64,000 nucleotides of DNA from Aotearoamyces nothofagi (lineage: Eukaryota; Ascomycota; Leotiomycetes; Leotiales; Tympanidaceae): NCBI GenBank assembly GCA_015345905.1, contig JADDTR010000022.1:124001-188000 (forward strand), read 5' to 3'. The notes below the pieces were generated by a model. That model was not told where the DNA came from and made no database searches. It worked only from the letters and a program-made list of their open reading frames with translations. Below, piece by piece: positions 1-9,058 of this stretch (the first letter of the stretch is position 1; each line of letters begins with the position of its first letter). Both the position numbers and the translations under genes were made by a program.

Positions 1-2
1 CA

Positions 3-359
3 GCAACTCTCCGGCGGCAGGAGGAGCAGTTCAAAATGGAAGGCAACACGGCAGGTCGTTTTGCGACTGGGGCCCCCATCATCGGCTCTACCGCTCGCAC
101 CACCCCGTCGGGCTGCTCGCACGACGGCTGGTGGCCCAAGCTCGAGGGGACGCGGCGGAGCAGATCTTGCCAGAAGTGCGGCGTGTCCAGGTACACGTTC
201 CTGCTCCGGTGTCCCGGCTGTAGTATGCTGGCGTGTGCCAGCTGCCAGCAGGCGCTGCGGCCGCGGAGGAGGAAGGCGGCTCGAAGATCCAAGCCCAGAG
301 CACCGCAGGAGTCGCAGACGGTCTTTGAGGATGACGAGTACTACGAGTACTACGATTAG
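3..359 (+). CDS. 3' end of a small zinc-ribbon-like hypothetical protein (5' partial)
   Basis: The frame is open from the left edge (base 3) to a stop at 357-359, so I read this as the last exon of a gene that starts outside the window. The visible ~118 residues contain a Cys4 arrangement, CQKCG then about 12 residues to CPGCS, followed by CASCQ, which could bind one or two zinc ions. After it come a basic stretch (RPRRRKAARRSK) and an acidic, tyrosine-rich tail ending DDEYYEYYD. An internal ATG at base 36 would give a 107-residue protein, but the reading frame continues upstream without a stop. I do not recognise the family; Cys-rich C-termini like this occur in many uncharacterised fungal proteins. 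Nothing downstream suggests an operon-like partner. Confidence 0.55.
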   Translation, partial: ATLRRQEEQFKMEGNTAGRFATGAPIIGSTARTTPSGCSHDGWWPKLEGTRRSRSCQKCGVSRYTFLLRCPGCSMLACASCQQALRPRRRKAARRSKPRAPQESQTVFEDDEYYEYYD

Positions 360-1095
360 GAGGATTAGGATTTGATCCGGTTGGTGTTCCGGGGCGTGGC
401 TGTCTAGCTCGTTCTCAAGGGCCTGTTATCCAGGACAGAGATGTCTGTCCAGGGGTCATTTTGTCCTGGGCCTGAAGCGTTGTTGGAATAAGGTTCTGCA
501 TGACAGAGGTAATCATGCTAGAGTTTCTCTAAATCTTCGATTTTCTAATTAACAACTTGGCCACGGCGTAGGCGTTCGAACTCGCCGAGTTTGAATCTCA
601 GCTCTCCTAGAGACCTTTTGGGATTCCATCGACAGCACAAATGTGATACCTAGCAGAGGCGTTCTCCTGACCTCAATCATGCAGCTTCACGAATCAGATG
701 CAAGCGGTACACGCCAATTAGACTGAGACTGTGATAGTACCCCACCTATGATTGCAATGTGTGCATATCGAAGGGTCAAGGATCTTGACCGAAGCCTGAA
801 AGTTACTGCTAGTTGGATTTCCTTTGGAAGTTCAGGCTGGAAATAAGTACTTGAAATGAGCGCGAGTACTCTAGGTCGTAGCAAAGTAACATTATTAAAA
901 CGCCTGGCTTCGTTACGACCAGTATTGCCAGTTGTTGGTCTTGGCACTGTATATAAGAAGAGCGCGCCCATCCCGCTGCCCTCTAGAGAAGAAAGGGGGT
1001 CGAGAAGTTAGGATCACCAGAGACGCCACGGTCTTGGCGTCGGAACATGGTTCCTCCGTGCTCCCGTTCTCACCTCCCTTCCAGGTCCAGACCAT
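360..1095. other. Intergenic, nothing recognised
   Basis: This lies between the zinc-ribbon-like gene and the convergent dehydrogenase. It should hold both 3' UTRs. Short open frames on the minus strand here show no family resemblance. I see no repeat or RNA gene. Confidence 0.5.
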
Positions 1096-2279
1096 CTAAT
1101 AATTAAACTCTTGGCCAACAAGCTTCTCGCTCAACTTCCACAATTTCTCTGCCTCGACAGACTCTCTGGCCCAAACGTGGATGACATCTGTCCAGGGGTC
1201 GGCAACATGACATCCCGTGAGGTAACTACCATTGTGGGCTATACTCTGTCAGTGGTTTTCTCAACCTCAATATGAGAACAAGGACGTCAATATTCACCTG
1301 CAATATCCGGATCAAAAGCTGCCATTACATGTTGGGCTACACCTTCGTCGGGTCCGAAGTATTCGTATGTTGTCTGCCAGCCGCAAGGGTATCCACACTC
1401 GCGGTCGACCGCAACTGTAAAGTTAATTAGTCCAAGTCCCAACTGGATCAGCGGGCCGCGTATAACTTACGGCAGCCAGAGAACTCCTTGACTAGATCGA
1501 AATGCGTTCCGAGGTTGGTAAACACAATCCCCGGATTCAAGCTGAATGCTGTGAGATTGCTCTTGGCGCCCAACTTCTTGGCTAGTGAGAGTGCCATCAA
1601 GGCATTTGCTGTCTTGGACTGGCCATAAGCCTTCCACCTGTTGTACACATCCCCATTCTAGAGAGATCGAGACTTGTTAGTCTGCATGACGGTCGCATAT
1701 GCCCAAAGAAACTTACATGGAAGTTATAGTCTTCGAAGCGAATAGGAGAGAGCCGATGGCCGTCACTGCTGACCGAAACCACTCGTGGTGCGGGAGACGC
1801 GAGGAGTTTATCCATGATGAGGTTCGTAAACAGAAAATGCCCCAGATGGTTCGCAGCAAAGTGAGTCTCGTATCCATCGACGGTGAGAGCGTAGTCAAGG
1901 GCCATAACGCCAGCGTTATTGACAACAACATCGATGTTTGGAATGCCATCCCATCCGTTAACTGTGGCTGCAGCGGTACGTACGGAAGCAAGTGAAGCGA
2001 GATCGAGCTCAAGCACACGTATTTCCACAGCGGCGTTTTCTGCCTTTAGAAGTCGAGCAGTCTCCCCAGACTTGGCGGTATTACGGCCAGCAAGGATAAG
2101 ATAAGAACACGCGGCTCTGCTTTTATGATAGCCTGGACAAAGATGGCCCCCAAGCCACCGGGGGACACACCCGTAGTAAGAATGACCTCTCCCTTGATTT
2201 TGTCGGCATGGGTACGGACCAGGCTGCTAGCTGAGTCCTTGGGGGGGTTTCTCTCCACGAATTTGGTCTGCGAGGCCAT
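1096..2279 (-). pseudogene. Short-chain dehydrogenase/reductase, frameshifted by a 5-bp duplication
   Basis: This is a classical SDR (NAD(P)-dependent oxidoreductase) gene with four exons: 2279-1717, 1657-1471, 1414-1298 and 1238-1096. The N-terminus carries the cofactor glycine motif (TTGVSPGGLGA). Later come the NNAG motif and the catalytic WKAYGQSK (YxxxK) in exon 2. The C-terminus ends AEKLWKLSEKLVGQEF, typical of fungal retinol-dehydrogenase-like SDRs. All three introns have GT-AG borders. In exon 1 the frame before about 2100 does not match the frame after it. At the junction the coding strand has ttatc twice in tandem (about 2095-2104); one copy would give the expected RVLILAGRN. So the gene is either a recent pseudogene or a sequencing/assembly error. 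Substrate unknown. A clustered duplication with otherwise intact splice sites points to very recent loss. Confidence 0.75.
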
Positions 2280-3279
2280 GATGCAGCTTACTGTCGTAAA
2301 CAGGTTGATGATGGTCCTTGGTAGAATGGGAAGCGATCTGACGATAGGTCGATGATAAGGATTCTGATTCTGAGAACCAAATTTATAATCCAGGTCAAGT
2401 TCACTGCATTTGTAAGCTCGCTAGCTACGTGGTATGATCAGGAAGAGGTTTAAGTGGGCCTCAGCATATGTTTGCTTCTGAAGGGAACTTTCCCCCTCTG
2501 TCTATCATGGTAAGTGTATGCCGAGTAACCGGTCCGCCATGCTCGTGTCATGCGCAGGCGATACTCTGGAGCAGGCCAGGCAGGATCACGGGGATGAGGC
2601 TCTACGTCCCGCGTCGGGGAAACCGCGGCACGCGCCAGCGAAGGACGGAAACTCGCCTAGCGAACCCCCCCCCCGAGTATATAACTGAATTCGCAAGGGA
2701 AGTAATCGCTATAGGATTCAGGCCGACAGGATTCAGATGATGACAGCGATGGTGCTCCCTGTCATGTATAACGTCCGCGGCGGGAAGAAAGAGCTGAAGC
2801 GTGGAAGCGGATGCTGATGCCCGGCAGGCGAGTATTACCTCGCGCCGCTACCATCCATGGTATTGTACAGTGCCGGAAGACCTGAGGCCACGCCTTGCAC
2901 CCAGCATGAGTGGTAAAGCCCAAACCGGCTGCCGAGAATCGGTTTTAGGAAAGTGTAGGTGATGTTTTTGCTCGGTGGTATGCCAGTGCTACGGCTTGCT
3001 TGCAAAGTCGTAATATACTGACCAGCACGTGAGCCCTGTCCCCAGGCCAAGCGAGCAGTTGCGGCTGCGCAGAACAGGCGTCCCAAGCGGCTGGATTCAG
3101 CCGCTGCAGCCGCCAAAGTCGGACATGTTGTTGCGATCTAGCATGTAGCTGTAGGCTGCTGCGGTGTTTTGTATGATTGGTGCTTGAGAGCTTGAGTTAC
3201 AGGTACTCCACTGAAGGTGACTCCCGCTACTGTTGCCTGAGGCGTTGCTCTACTGGACCGATACCTCTCGGATTTCAAC
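2280..3279. other. Intergenic; upstream region of the broken SDR plus a degenerate repeat copy
   Basis: The first ~150 bases are the likely SDR promoter. Short frames at 2468-2740 and 2835-3116 have no recognisable content. A degenerate repeat copy lies at 2791-2895 (listed separately). Confidence 0.4.
2791..2895 (+). repeat. Degenerate dispersed repeat, copy A
   Basis: This begins GAGCTGAAGCGTGGAAGC and includes GGCGAGTATTACCT. It aligns by eye at roughly 70% identity with 18489-18583 (GAGCTGAGGCGTAGAAGC ... GGCGAGTGTCACCT), and the similarity continues through a GGCCTNAGGCC-like end. Probably two decayed copies of one unidentified element. Confidence 0.4.
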
Positions 3280-4160
3280 AAATATCTATAATATACTGTC
3301 GTATTTGTAGATCACTTAAGCAATTGGCTATAAAAAAAACTGGTCATAGAATATAAATCACTATTATTCTCTTTATTCGCTGGCTTTGCTTTGAGGTTAC
3401 AGTGAAATCCAAGAGCCAGTATAATAATTGAATATAATAGAGTAGAATAATAACTACTACTCTATTCTATTTATATATATTCAAATAGTTGAATAGTAAA
3501 AATATATAACCTACTATACTTAATTAGATCCAGCTATAAATATATCTATATCCTCTTTACTTGATATAGATCTAGTAATAGATATATCCATTCTATACAA
3601 AGCAGCTTTACAAATAACTAGAGAGCTTTCTTTATCAATTAATAATGTAACAACCAATCTATTTATCAATAATCTATTTTAATACAAGTTTTTTTTCTAT
3701 CAATCCTATTGAATAAACTCTCTTGTTTTTTTTTTTTTTTAGATATATAGACTCTTATTATTATTCTTAAAAAAACTATTATCTATTTATAGTTTGACTT
3801 TTGATAATTAGTATATTTGAATAGTATATATAATTAGAATCAGTTGTATCTCTAGTCTTGTAGTTGAATAGTGGAATCTTATTTAGAATAAAATATTTAT
3901 ATTCTATTCTATTCAAAATATTATTGTTCAAATCCTATTCTGTTCTATTCAAATAATATTCAAATACTTTTTTGAGTATTTTTTTTGTTATACTGTAAAT
4001 AAACTACAGTTATTCCTCCTTATTCTCTAGCTTTGCTTCGAGGTTATAGTGAAAATCCAAGAGCTCTAGAGTCTATATAGAGCCGACCTATAGGATTCTA
4101 TATATACATTGCATTATACAATTTTTCCTATTCTCCCGGCCTCAATTTAAGATTTATTTA
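3280..4160. repeat. AT-rich island with a near-identical ~48-bp direct repeat pair
   Basis: Base composition drops sharply to strongly AT-rich sequence between GC-balanced flanks. Two copies of a ~48-bp unit (core GAGGTTAYAGTGAAA then TCCAAGAGC) lie at about 3369-3418 and 4016-4062, roughly 647 bp apart. They differ mainly by C/T and G/A changes. This composition and pattern resemble repeat-induced point mutation acting on an old repeat, but no coding remnant is visible, so I assign no element family. Confidence 0.5.
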
Positions 4161-7100
4161 CAAAATACATTCATACTACTGTATCGCACAACCAGCCAAC
4201 AGAACAAAGATCTCGCAGACCAAAGCTGCAACAGTATATATTCTATTGATCCTAACGACATCTACAGTACAGATTTCCCCAAGACCGGGAAAAAAAAAAA
4301 AAAAAAAACAGACTGGGGGGGGAAAGCCACCGCACGCTCATTGCCACCCGCACGTACCAGGCCGAAAGACTTCCGGCCAGCCAGCCAGCGTATATGCCTC
4401 GATGATAGATGGAACCGGCTCCGAACAGTGTACGAGAACAGAAGCTCTCGCGGAGCCAGAGTGGGGGGGTTTTTCTTATTACAGTATATAGGTGAGGAAT
4501 GCGGGGCGGAGGCGTGCGCCAGAACCAGACCGCTTGTTTCGAAAACCGAGGAGGAAGAGAAGAGACAACAACAACAGCAGAGAAGAGAACCGAAAAAATA
4601 AACAAGACGGGGAAAAAATGTGCTCGAGATGCGAATAAGTCGCGCATCCTTCAGAAGGTACCGTACCGTACCGTACCGTGCCTCGAGTAATCCGATCCCA
4701 TTCCGTTCCTCCTTGCCCCGCTCCATGCTTCTGTTCTTGTGTTTGATCGACAGCCAGTGGCATGTATACACTGCACTGTACTGCATCTTGTCCTAGATAG
4801 ATACGATACGATATAGTAGATACGATACACAGCATAGTGCCCAAGCAAGCAAGCAAGCATGTTTCAGGGCCTGGAGACGAAGTAGGACGAGAAGAGAAAA
4901 GCCGAGCCGCTGAAACGACAGGGCGGAATGGGGGGAGGGGGGCATATAGTGTGGAATGGCGTTGGAGGTGGGGGGGGAGGAGGAGGGCGTGGAATGACGA
5001 TGACGGTCGATGATGATGATGGCGCCCGACGACATATCGAGCGCAGGACAGGAATAGCCCAGGAATGTAGGAGGTGACCATCAGCCGTACGGTACGTGAT
5101 TTTTGTTTTTTTTCCCCCGACGATCGATTCCTCGCGGTTTTTTCTGTTGTGGTGGGTGGGATATATGTGTGTGGGATGATAGAGATGGATGGATAGACGG
5201 GAGATGGGATGCGGTGATAGGATGCGATGGACGCTAGATGAAGATATGTCTTCCGAGGGGGGTGTTCGGGATGGCAGACAGGATAGGATTAGATGACGAG
5301 AGAGGTTTAATTAACGGGATAATCAAAGCACCGCTCGCTGTCGAACAAAAAACCGCGGACCTGGGGGCCAGTCGAGACACATTCACGTCTGGAGCTACAG
5401 TAGGCAGACACAGCGGCCGACAGAATATCATATATAACTATCGTATAAAAAAACATCACATACATTCACGTCTCGGTATCCTAACCAAGCTCTCACGTGT
5501 GGATGGTTTTCTTTCCCTCGGAGGGCTGGCTGCGCGGCTTCGGAGAGCTGGATTTTCTTCTTCTTTTCTTTCTTTTGGGGAGGCTGCTCGTGCGAGGGAG
5601 AGGGGCGGTTGGGTTTGGAGGGTGGGAATGCTGGGGACTGACTGACTGGGTAGGTGTGTATGTATGGGCTGGGAGGGAGAGGGAGAGGGAGGATAGGTAA
5701 GAGGGGAGAATGGAGCGAGTCTGAAGCCTGGCGTTTTCCACTTTCTGGTTTTGGCCCTTGATTCAGCTTGGGAGCGTTGGTGGTTTGAAGTCTGTTTGAC
5801 GAGGCGGCTGAGGAGGCGGTTGGGGAGGCTGGAGGTGGAGAGGTGGGAGGCAGAGGCTGACGCCGCGGCCGGTATAGTGGACGACGAGGTGGTTGACTGC
5901 TTAATACATGTGCTGTGCAGTCTGCATGTATGCGCATGCAGTAATTATTGACTTTCGAGGGGGGTTTGCTACAGAGCACTACAGTGCGCTACAGTGCTAC
6001 AGCGATGCAAGCAGCAGCCAGCAGAAACAGGCTCGGTGAGAACGATTCATGCATCCCTCACCTCATAGGGCTGACCGACCTGCGAACATGACAGCCTCTT
6101 CCACCGGGGGGGGGCTGGATAACCACAGCACAGCACAGCACCGCATCTCGAGGCGTCGGCCTGCGTCGAGCGTGCATGCACAGTACAGACCTGGCGTTTC
6201 GACGAACAGAGGGATCTACAGCATAGCATCTCTCTCAGATGGAACGGACGGGACAAAGAGAGAGACAGAGAGCCAGGTGGCTGACGCGGCGGCGTCTGAG
6301 GGGCGGCCGAGGTCTCTGGGACGGGACGGGGCAGGGCAGGGCTTGTAGAGCCTCAAACAAGGGAAGCCAGAATGTCGCATGTTGGATGTTGGATGCCGGA
6401 GCTCAAAGAGCGGGAGCGGGAGTGCAAGGCGAGGGATCGTCGGCCTGAGAGGAGCGAACTGGTGGCTGTGGGTGGGGATGCACGGCGCCTCTGACATGAA
6501 GCTATTCGCAGTGCCGTCGTCGCCGTCGCCGTCGCCGTGCTGCGACCTTGCCTGGCCTTGCCTGACCTCCAAGTAGCACAGCTGTAGTAGCGTACTGAGC
6601 ACCGCACTGAGTGCCGGCCTGGCTGTCCGTCCTGAGAGAGAGACCAATCTGAGCAATATGACCAATCTGACCTACAGTACAACCCCGAACTGACTCGACG
6701 TTGTGCCCGTCTCGTCTCACCTCGCCATCTCGCTATCTCGCCATGCCGCCTTGCCTGACGCCCTTCCTTGGCCCCCGGGCACCCTCCCTCGCGCCCAGCC
6801 TCAGGCCATCCAGCCCGGCCAGCCAGGCAGCCAGCGAGGGCGCGGACCGAGATGAAAAAGCGAAGCTGCGAAATGCCAAACGGCGTCGACGACCCTTTAA
6901 TCTCGCTTGGGCCGGCCAGCGGACCCCTGCCGGGCGCGGAGCCCGCGAGCTACCCATCTCCTTGCGCGCCGGGCAGCTGGCGGGCCCAATCAGGGCGCGC
7001 GGCGCGGACAATGGGGACCGGGTGTTTTGCATCTCTTGTACCTCTCGCTAGTCGTGCTGGTGCCGTGCGTGGCGCTGGCCGCCCCACCGGTCCGCGCGAC

Positions 7101-7235
7101 GCCGGCTGCTCATAGGCCCGCTGCGGCTGCTGCGCCGCCCTCCTCTGCCGGCCCCCTGCCTGCGGTGCGGTGATTGCTGAACGGGCAATACGTACAGTAC
7201 TGTACAGCGTGCTGCTGTACAGGCAGTACAGGGCA

Positions 7236-7268
7236 TCCAGCGTCCAGCGTCCAGCGTCCAGCGTCCAG
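7236..7268 (+). repeat. 7-bp minisatellite (GCGTCCA)n
   Basis: About four and a half tandem copies of GCGTCCA, in the MSB2 upstream region, just after a cluster of GTACAG-type inverted motifs at 7191-7230. Confidence 0.8.
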
Positions 7269-7720
7269 CACCCAGTACACAGGACACCAGGCAGGTATAG
7301 ACGTGCCTAGGGACCTGCAGTGCTACTGCAGCGATCCTCTGGGCGGGAACGGCAGTGCGCGCAGTGCAGTGTGGCACTGTTTGTCCCGTCGGCCAGCAGC
7401 CAGCAGCCATACTGTCCACGCAGGCTGCCTCTCCTCTCGCAGGCTCCAGCGGCCCTCCCTCTCTGCCCAGTCCCCTCGTCGCTAGCCGGGCCGTGTGCAA
7501 ATTACAGTACTGCGCTTGCTGTCCTCTGGCCGCCTGCGCGCCCCGCAAGGATCAGCCAAGAATACACCGGCAGGGCCCCTGTGCGGGCCAAGCCCGGCCT
7601 AGACAGCCCAGCCGTGGCCCGGCTAGGCTGCTTCGGGGCGGTCGAGAGGTACCTGAGCGTCCAAGGCGCCGTAGCAAGGGTGAGGGGTCCGCTAGCGAGC
7701 GACCCAGCGTGTGCCAGAGG

Positions 7721-7791
7721 GCCAGGACAGGCCAGGACAGGCCAGGACAGGCCAGGACAGGCCAGACAGGACAGGACAGGACAGGACCGGA
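7721..7791 (+). repeat. 10-bp minisatellite (GCCAGGACAG)n grading into ACAGG repeats
   Basis: Four exact copies of GCCAGGACAG are followed by GCCAGACAGG and a run of ACAGG units ending in GACCGGACC. It is strongly strand-asymmetric. Confidence 0.9.
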
Positions 7792-7895
7792 CCGCCATCC
7801 ATCGCATCAACATTGCAGCCCAGAAATCTCATCTCGCTGGCTGCCAGGCCGCTGCGGGCACTACAGGCGCTGCGGTACAGGCGCTGCGGTACGCG

Positions 7896-7926
7896 CTCTC
7901 CAGGCTCTCCAGGCTCTCCAGGCTCT
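7896..7926 (+). repeat. 9-bp minisatellite (CTCTCCAGG)n
   Basis: Three exact tandem copies plus a partial copy. An 11-bp ACAGGCGCTGC pair sits immediately upstream at about 7862-7885. Confidence 0.85.
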
Positions 7927-8201
7927 GCACCCTCCCTCCCACCCGCCTCCCAGGGCCCTACAGGCACCACTGGCAGCTACTTGTAGGCACTGACAGGCAC
8001 CGACCGTTCCCCCAGGCACCGCCAGGGCCAAACCGGCTCACCTACCTGCCTGCCTGCTGCTGCGTGCTTGCTCCCTCATCTTACTTTTTACCTTTACCCT
8101 ACCGCCCCGACTGGGCCACCTTTGCACGCCGGCCCGCCCGCCATTCCAGCATTCCATTCGCTGGCCCTGTCCCACTGTTCATCTGACGGGCTGCCCCAAC
8201 T

Positions 8202-8224
8202 ACTGTTACTGTTACTGTTACTGT
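8202..8224 (+). repeat. Hexanucleotide repeat (ACTGTT)n
   Basis: Almost four tandem ACTGTT units, followed by a short CTGTCCA duplication at about 8243-8258. Confidence 0.85.
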
Positions 8225-8918
8225 ACGGTACCACTACCACTCTGTCCACTCTGTCCACTCTAACCTCTCTGACCACTCGGGCCACTTCACTTCCACTTGG
8301 GCCACTGTCCTGGCCTGCCTTGGCCCTCGACCTCCGCTCACCACCCGCTTCCTCTTTACCTCCTCCACCTCCACCTCCGCCCACGCCTCGTCCTTGCTCA
8401 TCCTGAATCCTCCCTCTTCGACCTCGCCCTTCACCCACGACGTGTGCAGCTTGCTGTCACGCTTTCGCCGCCTCGACACGTCAGATCCCACACTCGCAAC
8501 GGCCTCGGGAGGTCTGGGAGAATGGTCCATCTCTCATGATTCGAAACTGCACGAATTGAAGCTGCGCAGGCCGAACATCGCCATCTAGACGATTTATCGT
8601 CACGACACTCATTTAAATTTTGCGACACATCTACACGATCGGTCACTGACCTGTTCAAGTGAGTTGGCCCTTGAGAGAGAGAGTGAGAGAGAGTGAGAGA
8701 GACGGAGACATTCGCATCCTTGGTTTGGCTGGGTCTTGCGCGACGGAGGGGGGGGATGAGATCGCGCTGGGAGGGCATCGCGATATCCCCAAGGCTGATC
8801 TGCGGATTCATCTATGCAAAACATCCCCAAGGATCTGTGCTAATACGCCGCCCTCATTAGATACACTCGTTGACATCTTCGTCAAGTACGCTCGTTTCTC
8901 GATCAATTCTTCCTGACA

Positions 8919-8973
8919 GTGAGTCGTGGCCGCGACTGCTTCTGCCGCCGGTAGAGGGACTGACCGTCGCCAG
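8919..8973 (+). promoter_or_regulatory. Possible 5' UTR intron of MSB2
   Basis: A consensus donor GTGAGT (8919), an ACTGAC branch-like motif and a CAG acceptor (8971-8973) are spaced like the other introns here, 86 bases before the MSB2 ATG. No ATG lies between the acceptor and the start codon. Inferred from signals only. Confidence 0.3.
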
Positions 8974-9058
8974 ATACTAGACCTTACTTATATTCGATCC
9001 ATCTCTCGACTACATTTCTTACATATTAACCGCATTCTATACCATACATACTGCTAGG

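Larger units (their letters stand above)
4250..9058. other. 4.8-kb gene-free region upstream of MSB2, rich in short tandem repeats
   Basis: I find no frame with family resemblance across this stretch. Candidate frames (for example 5428-5979 minus and 7320-8186 plus) are proline/arginine-rich translations of skewed DNA. The + strand is purine-rich around 5000-5900 and pyrimidine-rich around 8040-8480. It holds homopolymer runs near 4289 and short arrays such as GTACC x4 near 4661, AAGC near 4842, a 7-bp array at 7236, a 10-bp array at 7721, a 9-bp array at 7896 and a 6-bp array at 8202. The most economical reading is a long promoter plus 5' leader for MSB2. Confidence 0.5.

Noticed and set aside
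540-660. tRNA-like GTTCGAACTC / TTTGAATCTC motifs
   Set aside because: I could not fold a cloverleaf with acceptor stem and A-box at proper spacing. Elsewhere B-box-like strings are also isolated.
4262-5979. Frames of 130-200 codons on the minus strand (for example 4479-5081 and 5428-5979)
   Set aside because: Composition follows purine/pyrimidine skew and homopolymers. No family resemblance, and mutually overlapping frames are equally open.
7048-8186. Several overlapping long frames on both strands in the MSB2 upstream region
   Set aside because: They translate minisatellites and GC-rich DNA into Arg/Pro/Ala-rich peptides in three frames at once, with no domain, no conserved start and no splice pattern.
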